NCBI RefSeq assembly: GCF_000424685.1
Contig: NZ_AUKJ01000017.1
Location: 67,001-131,000 of the forward strand
Origin: Methylococcus capsulatus str. Texas = ATCC 19069
Lineage (GTDB): Bacteria; Pseudomonadota; Gammaproteobacteria; Methylococcales; Methylococcaceae
DNA length: 64,000 nucleotides
Direction of reading: 5' to 3'
The translations under genes were made by a program, and so were the position numbers. Below the pieces are notes generated by a model that worked only from the letters and a program-made list of their open reading frames with translations, ran no database searches and was not told where the DNA came from. How positions within the stretch are numbered: the first letter of the stretch is position 1; each line of letters begins with the position of its first letter. Of this stretch, positions 27,699 through 36,637 are shown in pieces.

Positions 27699-28047
27699 GG
27701 CTTCTCCTGCGACTCTGGTGCTTTCAAAAATTGTTCATGAATCTTGACAAATCGGGTCCTGATCAGGGTGTTTCTGCAACGACTTATGCACAGTGTACAG
27801 AAATGCCCGGTGAAGTTGAAATCGCCTGGCCGATCGCCCGCGCAAGCTCGCTCGGGATTCATCCAACCCTTTGTTTTTGCGATGGCTGTGCCCGGCTGGT
27901 CAAGACCTCGACAGGTTGACATCACCCCAGAAAAATTGCGGGCTCGCGGGCTTATCCCGGCTCCCTTGCACAGACTTATCCACAGGATTTGTGGATAAGT
28001 CCGTTTCGGTCGTGAACCATGGCCGGTTGCAAGCCTAACGGCGGATC
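27699..28047. other. Intergenic region before priA with DnaA-box matches
   Basis: This 349-bp spacer holds no recognisable gene. It contains TTATGCACA at 27784-27792, which fits the DnaA-box consensus TTATNCACA, and the palindromic box pair described separately at 27974-28000. The promoters of both the HNH gene and priA must lie here. The spacer is not strikingly AT-rich, so a full origin of replication is not claimed. Confidence 0.5.
27974..28000. promoter_or_regulatory. Palindromic pair of DnaA boxes upstream of priA
   Basis: Two consensus DnaA boxes face each other: TTATCCACA (27976-27984) and TGTGGATAA (27990-27998), separated by GGATT. Including flanking bases the arms are a perfect 11-bp inverted repeat. 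The centre lies about 60 bp before the priA start. DnaA control of priA, or a DnaA-titrating site, are both possible; neither is shown by the sequence alone. Confidence 0.65.
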
Positions 28048-30264
28048 ATGACGGAAGGGCGTATGGAGACAGTCGTCAGAGTCGCCGTTCCCATCCCGGC
28101 TTACCGCTGTTTCGACTATCTCGCGCCGGCGGGCGTCCCCCTCGAAAGTTTGCTCCCTGGCGTCCGGTTGAGCGTTCCCTTCGGCAACCGCATCCGCGTG
28201 GGTTATCTCATCGCGGTTGTGGAAACGCCCGGTTGCGAGGTCGAGCGTCTGCGCCCGGCGGGGGCGGTGCTGGACGCAGAGCCGCTGCTGTCCGAGACCG
28301 ACCTGAAGCTGCTGCGATGGGCCGCGCGCTATTACCATCATCCGCTCGGGGAGGTCATCCAGTCGGCGTTTCCGGTGCATCTACGGGAAGGGCGGGGGGC
28401 TGAGCTGGCCCGCCCGAGCGGGCTGGTCCTCACGCCGGCCGGCGCTGCCCTGGATCCGGCGACGTTCAGGCGCGCGCCGGTTCAGCGCAGGCTGTTCGAG
28501 ATCTTGCATGGTCGGGAACGGCCGCTGCCGGCATCGCGTCTGGCGGAACTGGCGGGTTCGGGCCGGACGGTGCGGGATGCCGCCCGGCGTCTGGTCGAGC
28601 GCGGTTGGGCGGAGTGGGTGGATTTGCAGGACCGCCGGATTCCCGCCGTTGTCGGGTCGCCTCTGCAGCTCAACCCGGCCCAGCTTGGCGCCGTCGACGA
28701 GATATCTGCGAATCTCGGCCGGTACGGCGTCTTCCTGCTCGAGGGAGTGACCGGGAGCGGCAAGACCGAGGTCTATATCGAGGTGATCCGGCGGGTCATC
28801 ACTCGCGGCGAGCAGGCGCTGGTCCTGGTGCCCGAGATCAGCCTCACGCCGCAGCTGGAGCGGAGGTTGTGCGAGCGCATCGAGGCGCCGCTGGCCGTGT
28901 TCCATTCCGGCTTGAGCGAAACCGAACGCGCCGCCGCCTGGCTGGGTTTTCAGAAGGGGGAGGTCGGGGTGCTGCTCGGCACCCGTTCCGCGGTGTTCGC
29001 CCCGATGCGGTGGCCGGGAGTCATCATCCTGGACGAGGAACACGATCGCTCGTTCAAGCAGCAGGAGGGATTCCGTTTTTCGGCGCGGGACGTGGCCGTG
29101 ATGCGCGCCCGCATGGCGGACATTCCGCTGGTCGCGGGATCTGCTACGCCTTCGCTGGAGTCGATCCGCAATGTTCAGCGAGGGCGCTACGTTCGGCTGG
29201 TTTTGCCGGCGCGGGCCGGCGCCGCGGTCGCTCCGCGCTACCGTGTGCTCGACATCCGCGCGCGCCGTTTGCAGGACGGCTTGTCGGAAGGGCTGATCGC
29301 GGCGATGCACGATACCCTGGCGGCGGGTGATCAGGTACTGCTGTTCCTCAACCGCCGCGGTTTCGCTCCGGCATTGGTTTGTCACGGCTGCGGCTGGGTC
29401 GCGCGATGCAGGCGCTGCGACGCCAACCTGGTGCTGCATGCCAGGGAAAGCCGGCTGCGCTGCCATCACTGCGCCGCCGAGCATGGCCTGCCGGGGTGCT
29501 GTCCGTCCTGCGGCCAGGAGGACCTGCGGCCCTTGGGGGTCGGTACCGAAAGGGTCGACGAGGCTTTACGGCGGCTGTTCCCCGAGGTCGGCGTGGCGCG
29601 GATCGACCGCGACAGCACCCGCGGTCGCCGCAGCCTGGAGCGGATGCTGGAGCGTGTGCAGCAGGGCGAAGTGGGGATCCTGCTGGGGACCCAGATGCTG
29701 GCCAAGGGACATCACTTTCCTGGCGTGACCCTGGTCGGGATACTCGACGTGGACGCCGGATTCTACAGCACCGATTTCCGTGCGGCGGAGCATACCGCCC
29801 AGTTGATCGTGCAGGTGGCCGGACGTGCCGGGCGGGGCGAAAAGCCCGGCACGGTGCTGCTCCAGACCCGGCATCCGGATCATCCCTTGCTTCAGCGGCT
29901 GCTGCGCGACGGCTATCCCGGCTTCGCCGCCGCCGAACTCGCCGAGCGCGAGTCGGCCTGCCTGCCGCCCTTCGGGTATCAGGCCCTGTGGCGGGCGGAG
30001 TCGAAGGAGCTCGCGCTGTCGATGGACTTCCTCGCGCGCCTGCGCGAAGAGGCCGATGGAAAGAATGGCGCTGTGCATTGGCTCGGGCCGGCGCCCGCGC
30101 CGATGCCGCGTCAGGCGGGGCGTTACCGGGCCCAGCTCTGGCTCAAGAGCGCCCGGCGCGAGGAGCTGCACGCCGTTTTGACCGATGCCCTGGCGCGGCT
30201 GCAGGAAACGCCGGAGCGGCGCGTGCGCTGGTCGCTGGACGTCGACCCGGTGGACTTTTACTGA
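28048..30264 (+). CDS. priA: Primosomal replication helicase PriA
   Basis: A 738-residue superfamily 2 helicase that reloads the replisome at stalled forks. It has an N-terminal 3'-end-binding domain (VAVPIPAYRCFDYLAP), Walker A GVTGSGKTEVYIEV, the DEEH box ILDEEHDRSF, a zinc-binding insertion with four Cys pairs (CHGCGWVARCRRC and CHHC..CCPSCG), and helicase motifs LGTQMLAKGHHFP and VAGRAGRGEKPG. ATGs at 28048 and 28063 are both usable; the first is listed. The last 7 bp overlap nspC on the opposite strand. Two DnaA boxes lie just upstream. Confidence 0.95.
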   Translation: MTEGRMETVVRVAVPIPAYRCFDYLAPAGVPLESLLPGVRLSVPFGNRIRVGYLIAVVETPGCEVERLRPAGAVLDAEPLLSETDLKLLRWAARYYHHPLGEVIQSAFPVHLREGRGAELARPSGLVLTPAGAALDPATFRRAPVQRRLFEILHGRERPLPASRLAELAGSGRTVRDAARRLVERGWAEWVDLQDRRIPAVVGSPLQLNPAQLGAVDEISANLGRYGVFLLEGVTGSGKTEVYIEVIRRVITRGEQALVLVPEISLTPQLERRLCERIEAPLAVFHSGLSETERAAAWLGFQKGEVGVLLGTRSAVFAPMRWPGVIILDEEHDRSFKQQEGFRFSARDVAVMRARMADIPLVAGSATPSLESIRNVQRGRYVRLVLPARAGAAVAPRYRVLDIRARRLQDGLSEGLIAAMHDTLAAGDQVLLFLNRRGFAPALVCHGCGWVARCRRCDANLVLHARESRLRCHHCAAEHGLPGCCPSCGQEDLRPLGVGTERVDEALRRLFPEVGVARIDRDSTRGRRSLERMLERVQQGEVGILLGTQMLAKGHHFPGVTLVGILDVDAGFYSTDFRAAEHTAQLIVQVAGRAGRGEKPGTVLLQTRHPDHPLLQRLLRDGYPGFAAAELAERESACLPPFGYQALWRAESKELALSMDFLARLREEADGKNGAVHWLGPAPAPMPRQAGRYRAQLWLKSARREELHAVLTDALARLQETPERRVRWSLDVDPVDFY

Positions 30265-31412
30265 GCGGCGGGCTCGCCCCCCCACTGCCTCCGGTAGTCT
30301 TCGTAGCCGTAGCTTTGTTCGAGGTGCAATGCTTCCCCGTCCCAACGGTAGATCGAGGGGAGGTTGTGGCCGTTGAAGCGGTTGGCCTTGACCAGGGTGT
30401 AGGCTCCGACATCCTCGAAAACCAGGCGGTCCCCGATCCGGGGGCGCGTCGGGAGGGCGTACTCGCCGAACAGGTCCCCGGCCAGGCAGGTGCCGCCGGC
30501 CAGGATCGCCGTTTCCCTCCCTTCCTCGCAGACCTCGGCCAGGCGCGGGCTGCGCTGGTATTCGAACACTTCCGGATGGTGGTTGATGCAGCTGTCCAGG
30601 ACGGCCACCGTCTTTCCGCCGCTGTTGAACACGTCGATGACGCTGGCGACCAGATAGCCGGCGGACCCGATCACCGCTTTGCCCGGCTCGAAATAGACCT
30701 CCAGGCCATAATCGCGCTGCAGCCGGGTGGAAAACCCGGCCAGCCGTCCCAGGTCTCCTTCCAGCCGGTAACCGCCGCCCAAGTTCAGCCACCGCAGCCG
30801 TTTCAGACGTTCCCCCAGCTTGTTTTCCAGCTTGGCCAGGATTTCGGCGAGGGGCTCGAAACTTGCGCAGTCGAAGACGGTATGGAAATGAATGCCTTCC
30901 AGCCGCTTCAGCCGCCCGACTTCGGCCGGTACCAGCCTGTCGAAGGGAACTCCGAGTTTCGAATGCGGGCGGCAGGGGTCATAACGGGGATCGGGGGCGA
31001 AGGACAGCTGGGGATTCACTCGCAGTCCCACGCTGGCCGTGCCTTCCATTCGGGCCGACCAGCGGTCGAACTGTTCCAGCGAGTTGAAACTCACGAAATC
31101 GCAGAGCCTGCCGATTTCATCGATCTCGCCGGGCCGAAATCCCGGCGTCGTGATGTGCAGACCGCCCCGCCCCGCCAGTGCCTCGGCGCAGAGCCTCGCC
31201 TCGAACAGCGAGCTGGCCGAGAGGCCGTCGACGCGTGGCGCGATCCGCCGCAACAGCGGCAGGAATGGGAACGACTTGACCGAATAAAGCAGACGGGGGC
31301 CGGACCCTGCGGCCGCTTCTTCAAAGGTCGAGAGGGTCCGGTCGATGGCGGTCTGGTCGTAGACGAAGGCCGGAGTCTCCGGCACCAAGCGCTTGAAGGT
31401 TTCGGTCAACAT
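30258..31412 (-). CDS. nspC: Carboxynorspermidine decarboxylase
   Basis: A 384-residue PLP enzyme of the alanine-racemase-fold decarboxylases. It removes CO2 from carboxynorspermidine or carboxyspermidine to give the triamine. Lys46 in LLYSVKSFPF is the predicted PLP lysine. RYDPCRPHSKLGVP is typical of the NspC group and separates it from diaminopimelate decarboxylase. The partner dehydrogenase, carboxynorspermidine synthase, is not in this window. It is convergent with priA and divergent from a small methyltransferase gene. Confidence 0.88.
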   Translation of the reverse strand: MLTETFKRLVPETPAFVYDQTAIDRTLSTFEEAAAGSGPRLLYSVKSFPFLPLLRRIAPRVDGLSASSLFEARLCAEALAGRGGLHITTPGFRPGEIDEIGRLCDFVSFNSLEQFDRWSARMEGTASVGLRVNPQLSFAPDPRYDPCRPHSKLGVPFDRLVPAEVGRLKRLEGIHFHTVFDCASFEPLAEILAKLENKLGERLKRLRWLNLGGGYRLEGDLGRLAGFSTRLQRDYGLEVYFEPGKAVIGSAGYLVASVIDVFNSGGKTVAVLDSCINHHPEVFEYQRSPRLAEVCEEGRETAILAGGTCLAGDLFGEYALPTRPRIGDRLVFEDVGAYTLVKANRFNGHNLPSIYRWDGEALHLEQSYGYEDYRRQWGGEPAAQ

Positions 31413-31482
31413 GGTAAATCTTCAGCAGGGAGCGCAAGAATAAGACATCGTCCAAACTGCGGCCAGACGCACAGGAGCCCTC

Positions 31483-32145
31483 ATGGATCGAAAGCCGGAA
31501 CCCGAACTGATGGACGACGAAGCGCAGGCATTGGCTTATGCGCAAGCGGATTTTTCCGAAGCGCACGACCGTTTCGTCGCCCTGTTCACCGAATGCTTTC
31601 CCGGCGAGCCGGGTTCCGGCGTTTGCCTCGACCTCGGCTGCGGGCCAGCCGACGTGCTGGTGCGGTTCGCCAGGGCCCACCCCGCCTGCCGGCTCGACGG
31701 CGTGGACGGAGCCCCGGCGATGCTGGCGCTGGCGGAGCGCGCGGTGGGCGCCGCACACCTGCAAGACCGTGTCCGGCTGATTCACGGTTACCTCCCCGGC
31801 GCCGAGCTGCCCGGCCGGGACTACGACGCCGTCATCTCCAATTCACTGCTGCATCATCTGGCGGTGCCGTCGGTTCTGTGGGAGACCGCGAAACGCCACG
31901 GGCGGCCGGGCGCGGCCTTGTTCGTGATGGACCTGTTGCGGCCCGATACCCCGGCACGCCTCGACGAACTCGTACGGCGCCATGCGGCCGATGCTCCGTC
32001 CGTATTGCAGCGGGATTTCCGCAATTCCCTGCTCGCCGCCTACCGCCCGGACGAAGTGAAGGCGCAGCTGGAGCACGCGGGGCTGGGTTCCTGCCGGGTC
32101 TCGGTCATCAGTGACCGGCACTGGATCGCCTTTGGACGACTCTAG
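31483..32145 (+). CDS. Class I SAM-dependent methyltransferase
   Basis: A 220-residue cytoplasmic methyltransferase. SAM-binding motif I is VCLDLGCGPADVLVRFA, followed by an acidic residue in LDGVDGAPAML and the post-I motif DYDAVISNSLLHHL. The C-terminal half resembles small-molecule methyltransferases, but the substrate cannot be named. It is divergent from nspC across 70 bp, so a link with polyamine metabolism is possible only by position. Confidence 0.75.
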   Translation: MDRKPEPELMDDEAQALAYAQADFSEAHDRFVALFTECFPGEPGSGVCLDLGCGPADVLVRFARAHPACRLDGVDGAPAMLALAERAVGAAHLQDRVRLIHGYLPGAELPGRDYDAVISNSLLHHLAVPSVLWETAKRHGRPGAALFVMDLLRPDTPARLDELVRRHAADAPSVLQRDFRNSLLAAYRPDEVKAQLEHAGLGSCRVSVISDRHWIAFGRL

Positions 32146-32565
32146 CGAGGCCGGACTGATCGGGACCTTCTTTTCGATCCCTACCGCTGGCGGCCACATC
32201 CCGGGGGGGCACTACGATCCCGCCGAGTCGCGCTGGGGGTTTGGGATGCGCGGGCGTTGCGGCGGCAAGGACGTCATCCCTTGCTTGGACAGGCCAGATC
32301 ATCGGCGCGGTGCCCGCGGTCGCGCGGGTGTCCGGGCCGGTGAATCCGGACGACGGAGACTCACTCCTTGAATGCCGAGAATCCTGTGCCTTCTCCGGTC
32401 CGCCTGGGGCGGCTCGGCACGGGGGGCAAGTGCCTGCTGAGCAAGATGACGCGGTAATTGTGTGAAATTCCGCAATCGGTCCCTCCGTTTTCTTGCCGAT
32501 CCAATTTAACTTGCTGTTTATGAATATTTTTTTGAGGTGGTATCGAATTTGCCTTAGAGCGAGGC
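32146..32565. other. 420-bp region upstream of the copper-related pair, no gene seen
   Basis: No convincing coding sequence is visible. The last 110 bp are AT-rich relative to the surroundings and are the likely promoter of the peroxidase and mopE genes. TTGCCG near 32492 followed 17 bp later by a weak TATGAAT-like element is a candidate. No copper-regulator operator was recognised. Confidence 0.4.
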
Positions 32566-34887
32566 ATGTTCAAACTTTTACGCCATCGTCCCATGCGCTC
32601 CGGTTCTTCGAGGCTTCTGGCCATCGGGCCGGCGTGCCTTTTGACCCTGCTCCTGGCTGCTGCTCTCTGCCCGGCGGTCGTGTTCGCCCACGGAGCGCTG
32701 GTTTTCCCCTTTTCCTTGAAGAACGTCCGGCCGCCGCCCATTCCGGGGCTGGGCAAGATCGTGAAGAACGAAAAGGCGCTGTTGGTGCTCGGCAAGGCGC
32801 TGTTCTGGGACATGAACGTCGGCAGCGATGGCATGGCCTGTGCCAGCTGCCATTTCCACGCAGGCGCGGACGTGCGGACGAAAAACGCGCTGAATCCGGG
32901 CGGCAAGCGGCATTTGACCGACGCCGGCGGCAATCCGCTTTATCCCGGCCTGGCCGCAGGCTTCAAACCCACCGCTTCGGGCGGAGCGGGCGGGCCGAAC
33001 TACGAACTTACCGCCAATGACTTCCCCTTCGTCCGCTTGGCCGATCCCAACGACGCCGATGCCGGCTTCACGGCGGAGACCGACAACGTCATGTCCTCTT
33101 CCGGCACTTATGCGGGCGAATTCCGAGCCGTGCACAGGACCGGGGATGCGCTGGACGACTGCGACCGGGCCGGGCACGACGGCGTCTATCACGTCGGTGG
33201 CATCCGCACCCGGCAGGTCGAGCCGCGCAATACGCCGACCGTCATCAATGCGGCATTGTTTCACCGCCAGTTCTGGGACGGCCGGGCCAACAGCGTGTTC
33301 AACGGCGTCAACGGCGACGGCCTCCGCGATAGCGGTGCCGGCGTCTGGGTGGTGGTGAACGGCAAGCCGAAGAAGAAGCCGTTCCGGCTGGAGAACTCCT
33401 CGCTCGCCTCCCAGGCCGTAGGGCCGCCTGTCAACAACCAGGAAATGTCCTGCAACGGCCGTACCTTCCCGGACGTCGGCCGCAAACTGTTGCAGCGCCG
33501 GGCACTGGAGCGCCAGGAAGTCCATGCCGAAGACAGCGTGCTCGCCGGCTACCGCTCGGAGCGCGGTCAGGGTCTGGCGCAGACCTACGCCGAACTGGTC
33601 AAGAAGGCTTTCCGCAGCGCCTATTGGTCGGGAAAGGCGCCCCCCAAGAACCGGGCGATCTTCGGCAAGCCGGCCGGGTCTGCCGAGCCGTACACCCTGA
33701 TGGAAGCCAACTTCGCCCTGTATTTCGGCGTGGCGGTGCAGGCCTACATGCGTACGCTGATTTCCGATCAGGCCCCCGTGGATTCCGAAAAGGTCCGGGT
33801 CTGTTTCGATGGCCATGAACTGCAGCCAGTGACGGGCTGTCCCAATTCCGACTATCTGATCGATGCCCCGCAGGCCATGACCGCGGCCCAGCTCCGGGGT
33901 CTACAGCATTTCATCAATGCCCACTGCATCATCTGCCACACTGGACCGCTGGCATCGACGGCGGTCAGCCCGGAGATCGTGAGGCTGGTGAATGGCAAGG
34001 CGGTCAAGGTCAACCCGAACGGCTATACCCTGGTGGACCGCACCAACGATCCGCTGGGCAATACGCGGCTGATGGACGTGGGTTTCGTCAACACCGGCGT
34101 CACCCATTATTCGTTCGATCCGGGGCTGGGGAACAACAGCGCAAGCAATCCCTCGCAGCCGCTGTCGTTTGCCCAGCAGTATCTGGCGGAGCTGGTGGGG
34201 AACGGCGGCGGCGTTTTCGACGAACTCAAGGTCCGGCCGTGCCTGTTCACCGTGCCATTCGTGAAGAAATCGAAGTCCGACCCGTACGGCTTCCCGGATG
34301 ACCAGCTGCAGCCCGATCCGCTGGGCAGCGAGGGCTGTGTTCTGTCCAAGCTGGCCATGATCCCGACCCCGGCGGCGGCCGCCGCGGAAGTGGCCAAGGC
34401 CGAGGCCGGGAGCAGCAGCCTGCTGCGGGCGGGTGTCCAGGGTACGTTCAAGATTCCCACGCTGCGCAACGTGGAGCTGACGGCGCCGTATTTCCACAAC
34501 GGTTCCGTTCTCACCCTGAATCAGGTCATCGACTTCTATATCAGGGTCGGCAACTACGCCAGCCGCGACAAGGCGGTCGAGATGCCCACGTTGAGCGACA
34601 TCATCGGCAACGAGCAAGGTCCGAAGGACGACATCATCGCCTTCCTCAAGTCGCTCACCGACGAGCGGGTGCGGGACGAGGCGGCGCCTTTCGACCATCC
34701 GGCGCTCCGGGTGCCGAACGGCCACGCCGGCGACCATCGGTCCGTCAGCGATGCCGACGGGGACGGCTTGGCCGACGACGAATTTCTGGAAATCCCGGCG
34801 GTGGGCAGGAAAGGCCGCACCGCCCAGGGGCTGGGGCCGATTCAGGCCCTGCAGGGAAGCATCGAGGGATCCGAGGGTACGCCTTGA
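32566..34887 (+). CDS. Surface-associated c-type cytochrome peroxidase (SACCP)
   Basis: A 773-residue secreted multiheme-type cytochrome of the bacterial cytochrome c peroxidase/MauG superfamily. A signal peptide covers about residues 1-41. Heme motifs are CASCH at 92-96 and CIICH at 454-458, much further apart than in ordinary diheme peroxidases. The C-terminal part contains GTFKIPTLRNVELTAPYFHNGS, a superfamily hallmark that carries a conserved His. From memory this is the M. capsulatus SACCP (MCA2590), exposed on the outer surface and made under low copper. mopE starts 26 bp downstream in the same direction, so the pair is probably one transcript. Confidence 0.9.
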   Translation: MFKLLRHRPMRSGSSRLLAIGPACLLTLLLAAALCPAVVFAHGALVFPFSLKNVRPPPIPGLGKIVKNEKALLVLGKALFWDMNVGSDGMACASCHFHAGADVRTKNALNPGGKRHLTDAGGNPLYPGLAAGFKPTASGGAGGPNYELTANDFPFVRLADPNDADAGFTAETDNVMSSSGTYAGEFRAVHRTGDALDDCDRAGHDGVYHVGGIRTRQVEPRNTPTVINAALFHRQFWDGRANSVFNGVNGDGLRDSGAGVWVVVNGKPKKKPFRLENSSLASQAVGPPVNNQEMSCNGRTFPDVGRKLLQRRALERQEVHAEDSVLAGYRSERGQGLAQTYAELVKKAFRSAYWSGKAPPKNRAIFGKPAGSAEPYTLMEANFALYFGVAVQAYMRTLISDQAPVDSEKVRVCFDGHELQPVTGCPNSDYLIDAPQAMTAAQLRGLQHFINAHCIICHTGPLASTAVSPEIVRLVNGKAVKVNPNGYTLVDRTNDPLGNTRLMDVGFVNTGVTHYSFDPGLGNNSASNPSQPLSFAQQYLAELVGNGGGVFDELKVRPCLFTVPFVKKSKSDPYGFPDDQLQPDPLGSEGCVLSKLAMIPTPAAAAAEVAKAEAGSSSLLRAGVQGTFKIPTLRNVELTAPYFHNGSVLTLNQVIDFYIRVGNYASRDKAVEMPTLSDIIGNEQGPKDDIIAFLKSLTDERVRDEAAPFDHPALRVPNGHAGDHRSVSDADGDGLADDEFLEIPAVGRKGRTAQGLGPIQALQGSIEGSEGTP

Positions 34888-34913
34888 TATCTTGAGGATC
34901 GTTGCAACACCAT

Positions 34914-36536
34914 ATGAGAGACACCATGAACGAAAAGCATTGCTACTCCTTACTGGCCGCCGGCCTCATCGCCGCCGTGCCGCAACTCGCAGCCGCCCAC
35001 GGAGGCACTCACGACGTCACCGCGGTCGCCCACCTGAGCTATTCGGAAGCCTATTCGGAAAAGCTCAAGAAGGGTCAGGAAGTTGGCACCGAGCTGCTGG
35101 TGCTGGACGGACGCTTCGAATTCAACGAACACGTCGGCATGGGTGACATCACCCCGGACACGACCTGGTCGGCCGTCGTGCAGGGCCAGACCCTGGCAAC
35201 GGGCACCCTGGGCGACGCCACCAAGAAGAAGTTCGGCGCCAAGGGCGGCATGGCGGTGATCAACGTGCCCGGCGGCGGTACGCTCAAATTCACCTGGAAC
35301 GCCAAGGCCATCATGCTCAAGCTGAAATGGACCGGCGAGCCGGCCTTGGCGCGGCTGTACAAGGACCAGAACACCAGCATCAATCTGCCGCAATTCCCGG
35401 TCGACATCGCGATCGGCAGTCTGCACGGCTACTTCAACGTTCCGGTCACCGGCCAGGCGAAGGCCACGACCAAGAACGGCACCATGCTGTCCAAGATCGC
35501 CTTGAAAGGCACAGCGAACTCCGCGGGCCTGGACACGCTGGACCGGGACGGCGACGGCTCCACGGCCGACGTCGATTGCAACGACTTCGCGCCCACCATC
35601 CATCCGGGCGCCGCCGAAGCGACGCTGGACGGCGTGGATTCCAACTGCGACGGGCGCGACTCCGGCGTGGCGGAAGTCGTCGAGACCTTCAAGAATCCGG
35701 GCACCTACTCCAGCCCGGTCATCAACTTCAAGATCGCTTCGCCGCCGGGGCCGGGAACGCCCATCTACGGGCCGCCGCGTGATTTCTCCGGTTACAACAA
35801 GAGCTACTCGCTGGCGATCGGCAAGACCTCGTACTACGATCCGACCACTGGCACCAAGTGGAACGACGACACCATCACGCCGGTCAGTGATGGTCAGGAC
35901 ATCTGGCGCGGCTGGACCCATACCGGCAAGTGGTCGTTCTTCAACGGCAAGGCCGGCGACAAGATCACCCTCAGCGTACAGCGTGATGCGCAGGAAGCCA
36001 GCCTGAAAGGCGCCCATCCGGGCTTCATCCTGTTCTGGCGGCCCGAGGGCGGTCCGCTGTTCTGGGCCGGCACCCAGGATCTCGACGAGGGCCAGACCGC
36101 GCTGCCCGCCGACTCCGACACCGTTATCGGCCACGTGATCGTTCAGCACGCCGACTGGACCCTGCAGGGCTTGCCGCCCAAGGCCGACCATACCGCACCC
36201 GCGGGCGTGGATACCGAGCTCTATCCCATGAAGCCGGACAGCTACACCATGTACTACGTCGACTCCGGCTACGATGCCGACAAGTACGTGGCATCGAAGA
36301 AGCTCATCATGCACCCCACGGCGTTCAAAGGGCTGGCCCTGAACGACGGCACCGCCGGGGCGTTCACCAAGTCCATCACCCTGCCGAAGACGGGCTATTA
36401 CATGCTGTACGTCGCCAACGTCCTGGAAGTGGACGACTGGAGCGTCGACGCGGACGGCAAGCTCACCACCACCGGCGAAGTCTGGGAAGTGCCGGCCAAG
36501 GGCTGCTGGGTCAACATCACGATCTCCAAGCCGTAA
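34914..36536 (+). CDS. mopE: Surface-associated copper-binding protein MopE
   Basis: A 540-residue secreted protein. A signal peptide covers about residues 1-28. A region with DRDGDGSTADVDCNDF and GVDSNCDGRD follows (calcium/copper-binding-type MopE motif, near 209-248). The C-terminal domain carries the known copper site: Trp334 and His336 in RGWTH, and His407 in GHVIV. In the secreted form MopE*, which begins near residue 205, these are Trp130 (converted to kynurenine), His132 and His203. The ATG at 34914 is chosen because it makes this numbering agree; 34926 is an alternative. A clear terminator follows. Confidence 0.96.
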   Translation: MRDTMNEKHCYSLLAAGLIAAVPQLAAAHGGTHDVTAVAHLSYSEAYSEKLKKGQEVGTELLVLDGRFEFNEHVGMGDITPDTTWSAVVQGQTLATGTLGDATKKKFGAKGGMAVINVPGGGTLKFTWNAKAIMLKLKWTGEPALARLYKDQNTSINLPQFPVDIAIGSLHGYFNVPVTGQAKATTKNGTMLSKIALKGTANSAGLDTLDRDGDGSTADVDCNDFAPTIHPGAAEATLDGVDSNCDGRDSGVAEVVETFKNPGTYSSPVINFKIASPPGPGTPIYGPPRDFSGYNKSYSLAIGKTSYYDPTTGTKWNDDTITPVSDGQDIWRGWTHTGKWSFFNGKAGDKITLSVQRDAQEASLKGAHPGFILFWRPEGGPLFWAGTQDLDEGQTALPADSDTVIGHVIVQHADWTLQGLPPKADHTAPAGVDTELYPMKPDSYTMYYVDSGYDADKYVASKKLIMHPTAFKGLALNDGTAGAFTKSITLPKTGYYMLYVANVLEVDDWSVDADGKLTTTGEVWEVPAKGCWVNITISKP

Positions 36537-36605
36537 ATCCGGCTTGATGTGCGTGATCCTTCGGAGCGGCCAGTCGACCGTTCCGCGGGGAAAACTTCCG
36601 GAGCC

Positions 36606-36637
36606 AATCCCCGTCCTCTGCGGCGGGGATTTTTTTA
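36606..36637 (+). terminator. Intrinsic terminator after mopE
   Basis: AATCCCCG (36606-36613) is inverted by CGGGGATT (36624-36631), giving an 8-bp stem with a 10-nt loop, followed by a run of seven or more T. It is the clearest terminator in the window and closes the peroxidase-mopE transcript. It also abuts the 3' end of convergent lpxD. Confidence 0.85.

Noticed and set aside
27699-28047. Chromosomal replication origin
   Set aside because: Only three good DnaA boxes, no obvious AT-rich unwinding element, and no dnaA, gyrB or rpmH nearby.
29379-32114. Plus-strand open frame of about 900 codons
   Set aside because: It runs through priA in another frame and through nspC antisense. Arg/Ala/Gly-rich, no motif.
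32111-32371. Small plus-strand frame overlapping the methyltransferase end
   Set aside because: Gly/Arg-rich with no motif and no ribosome binding site; treated as non-coding.
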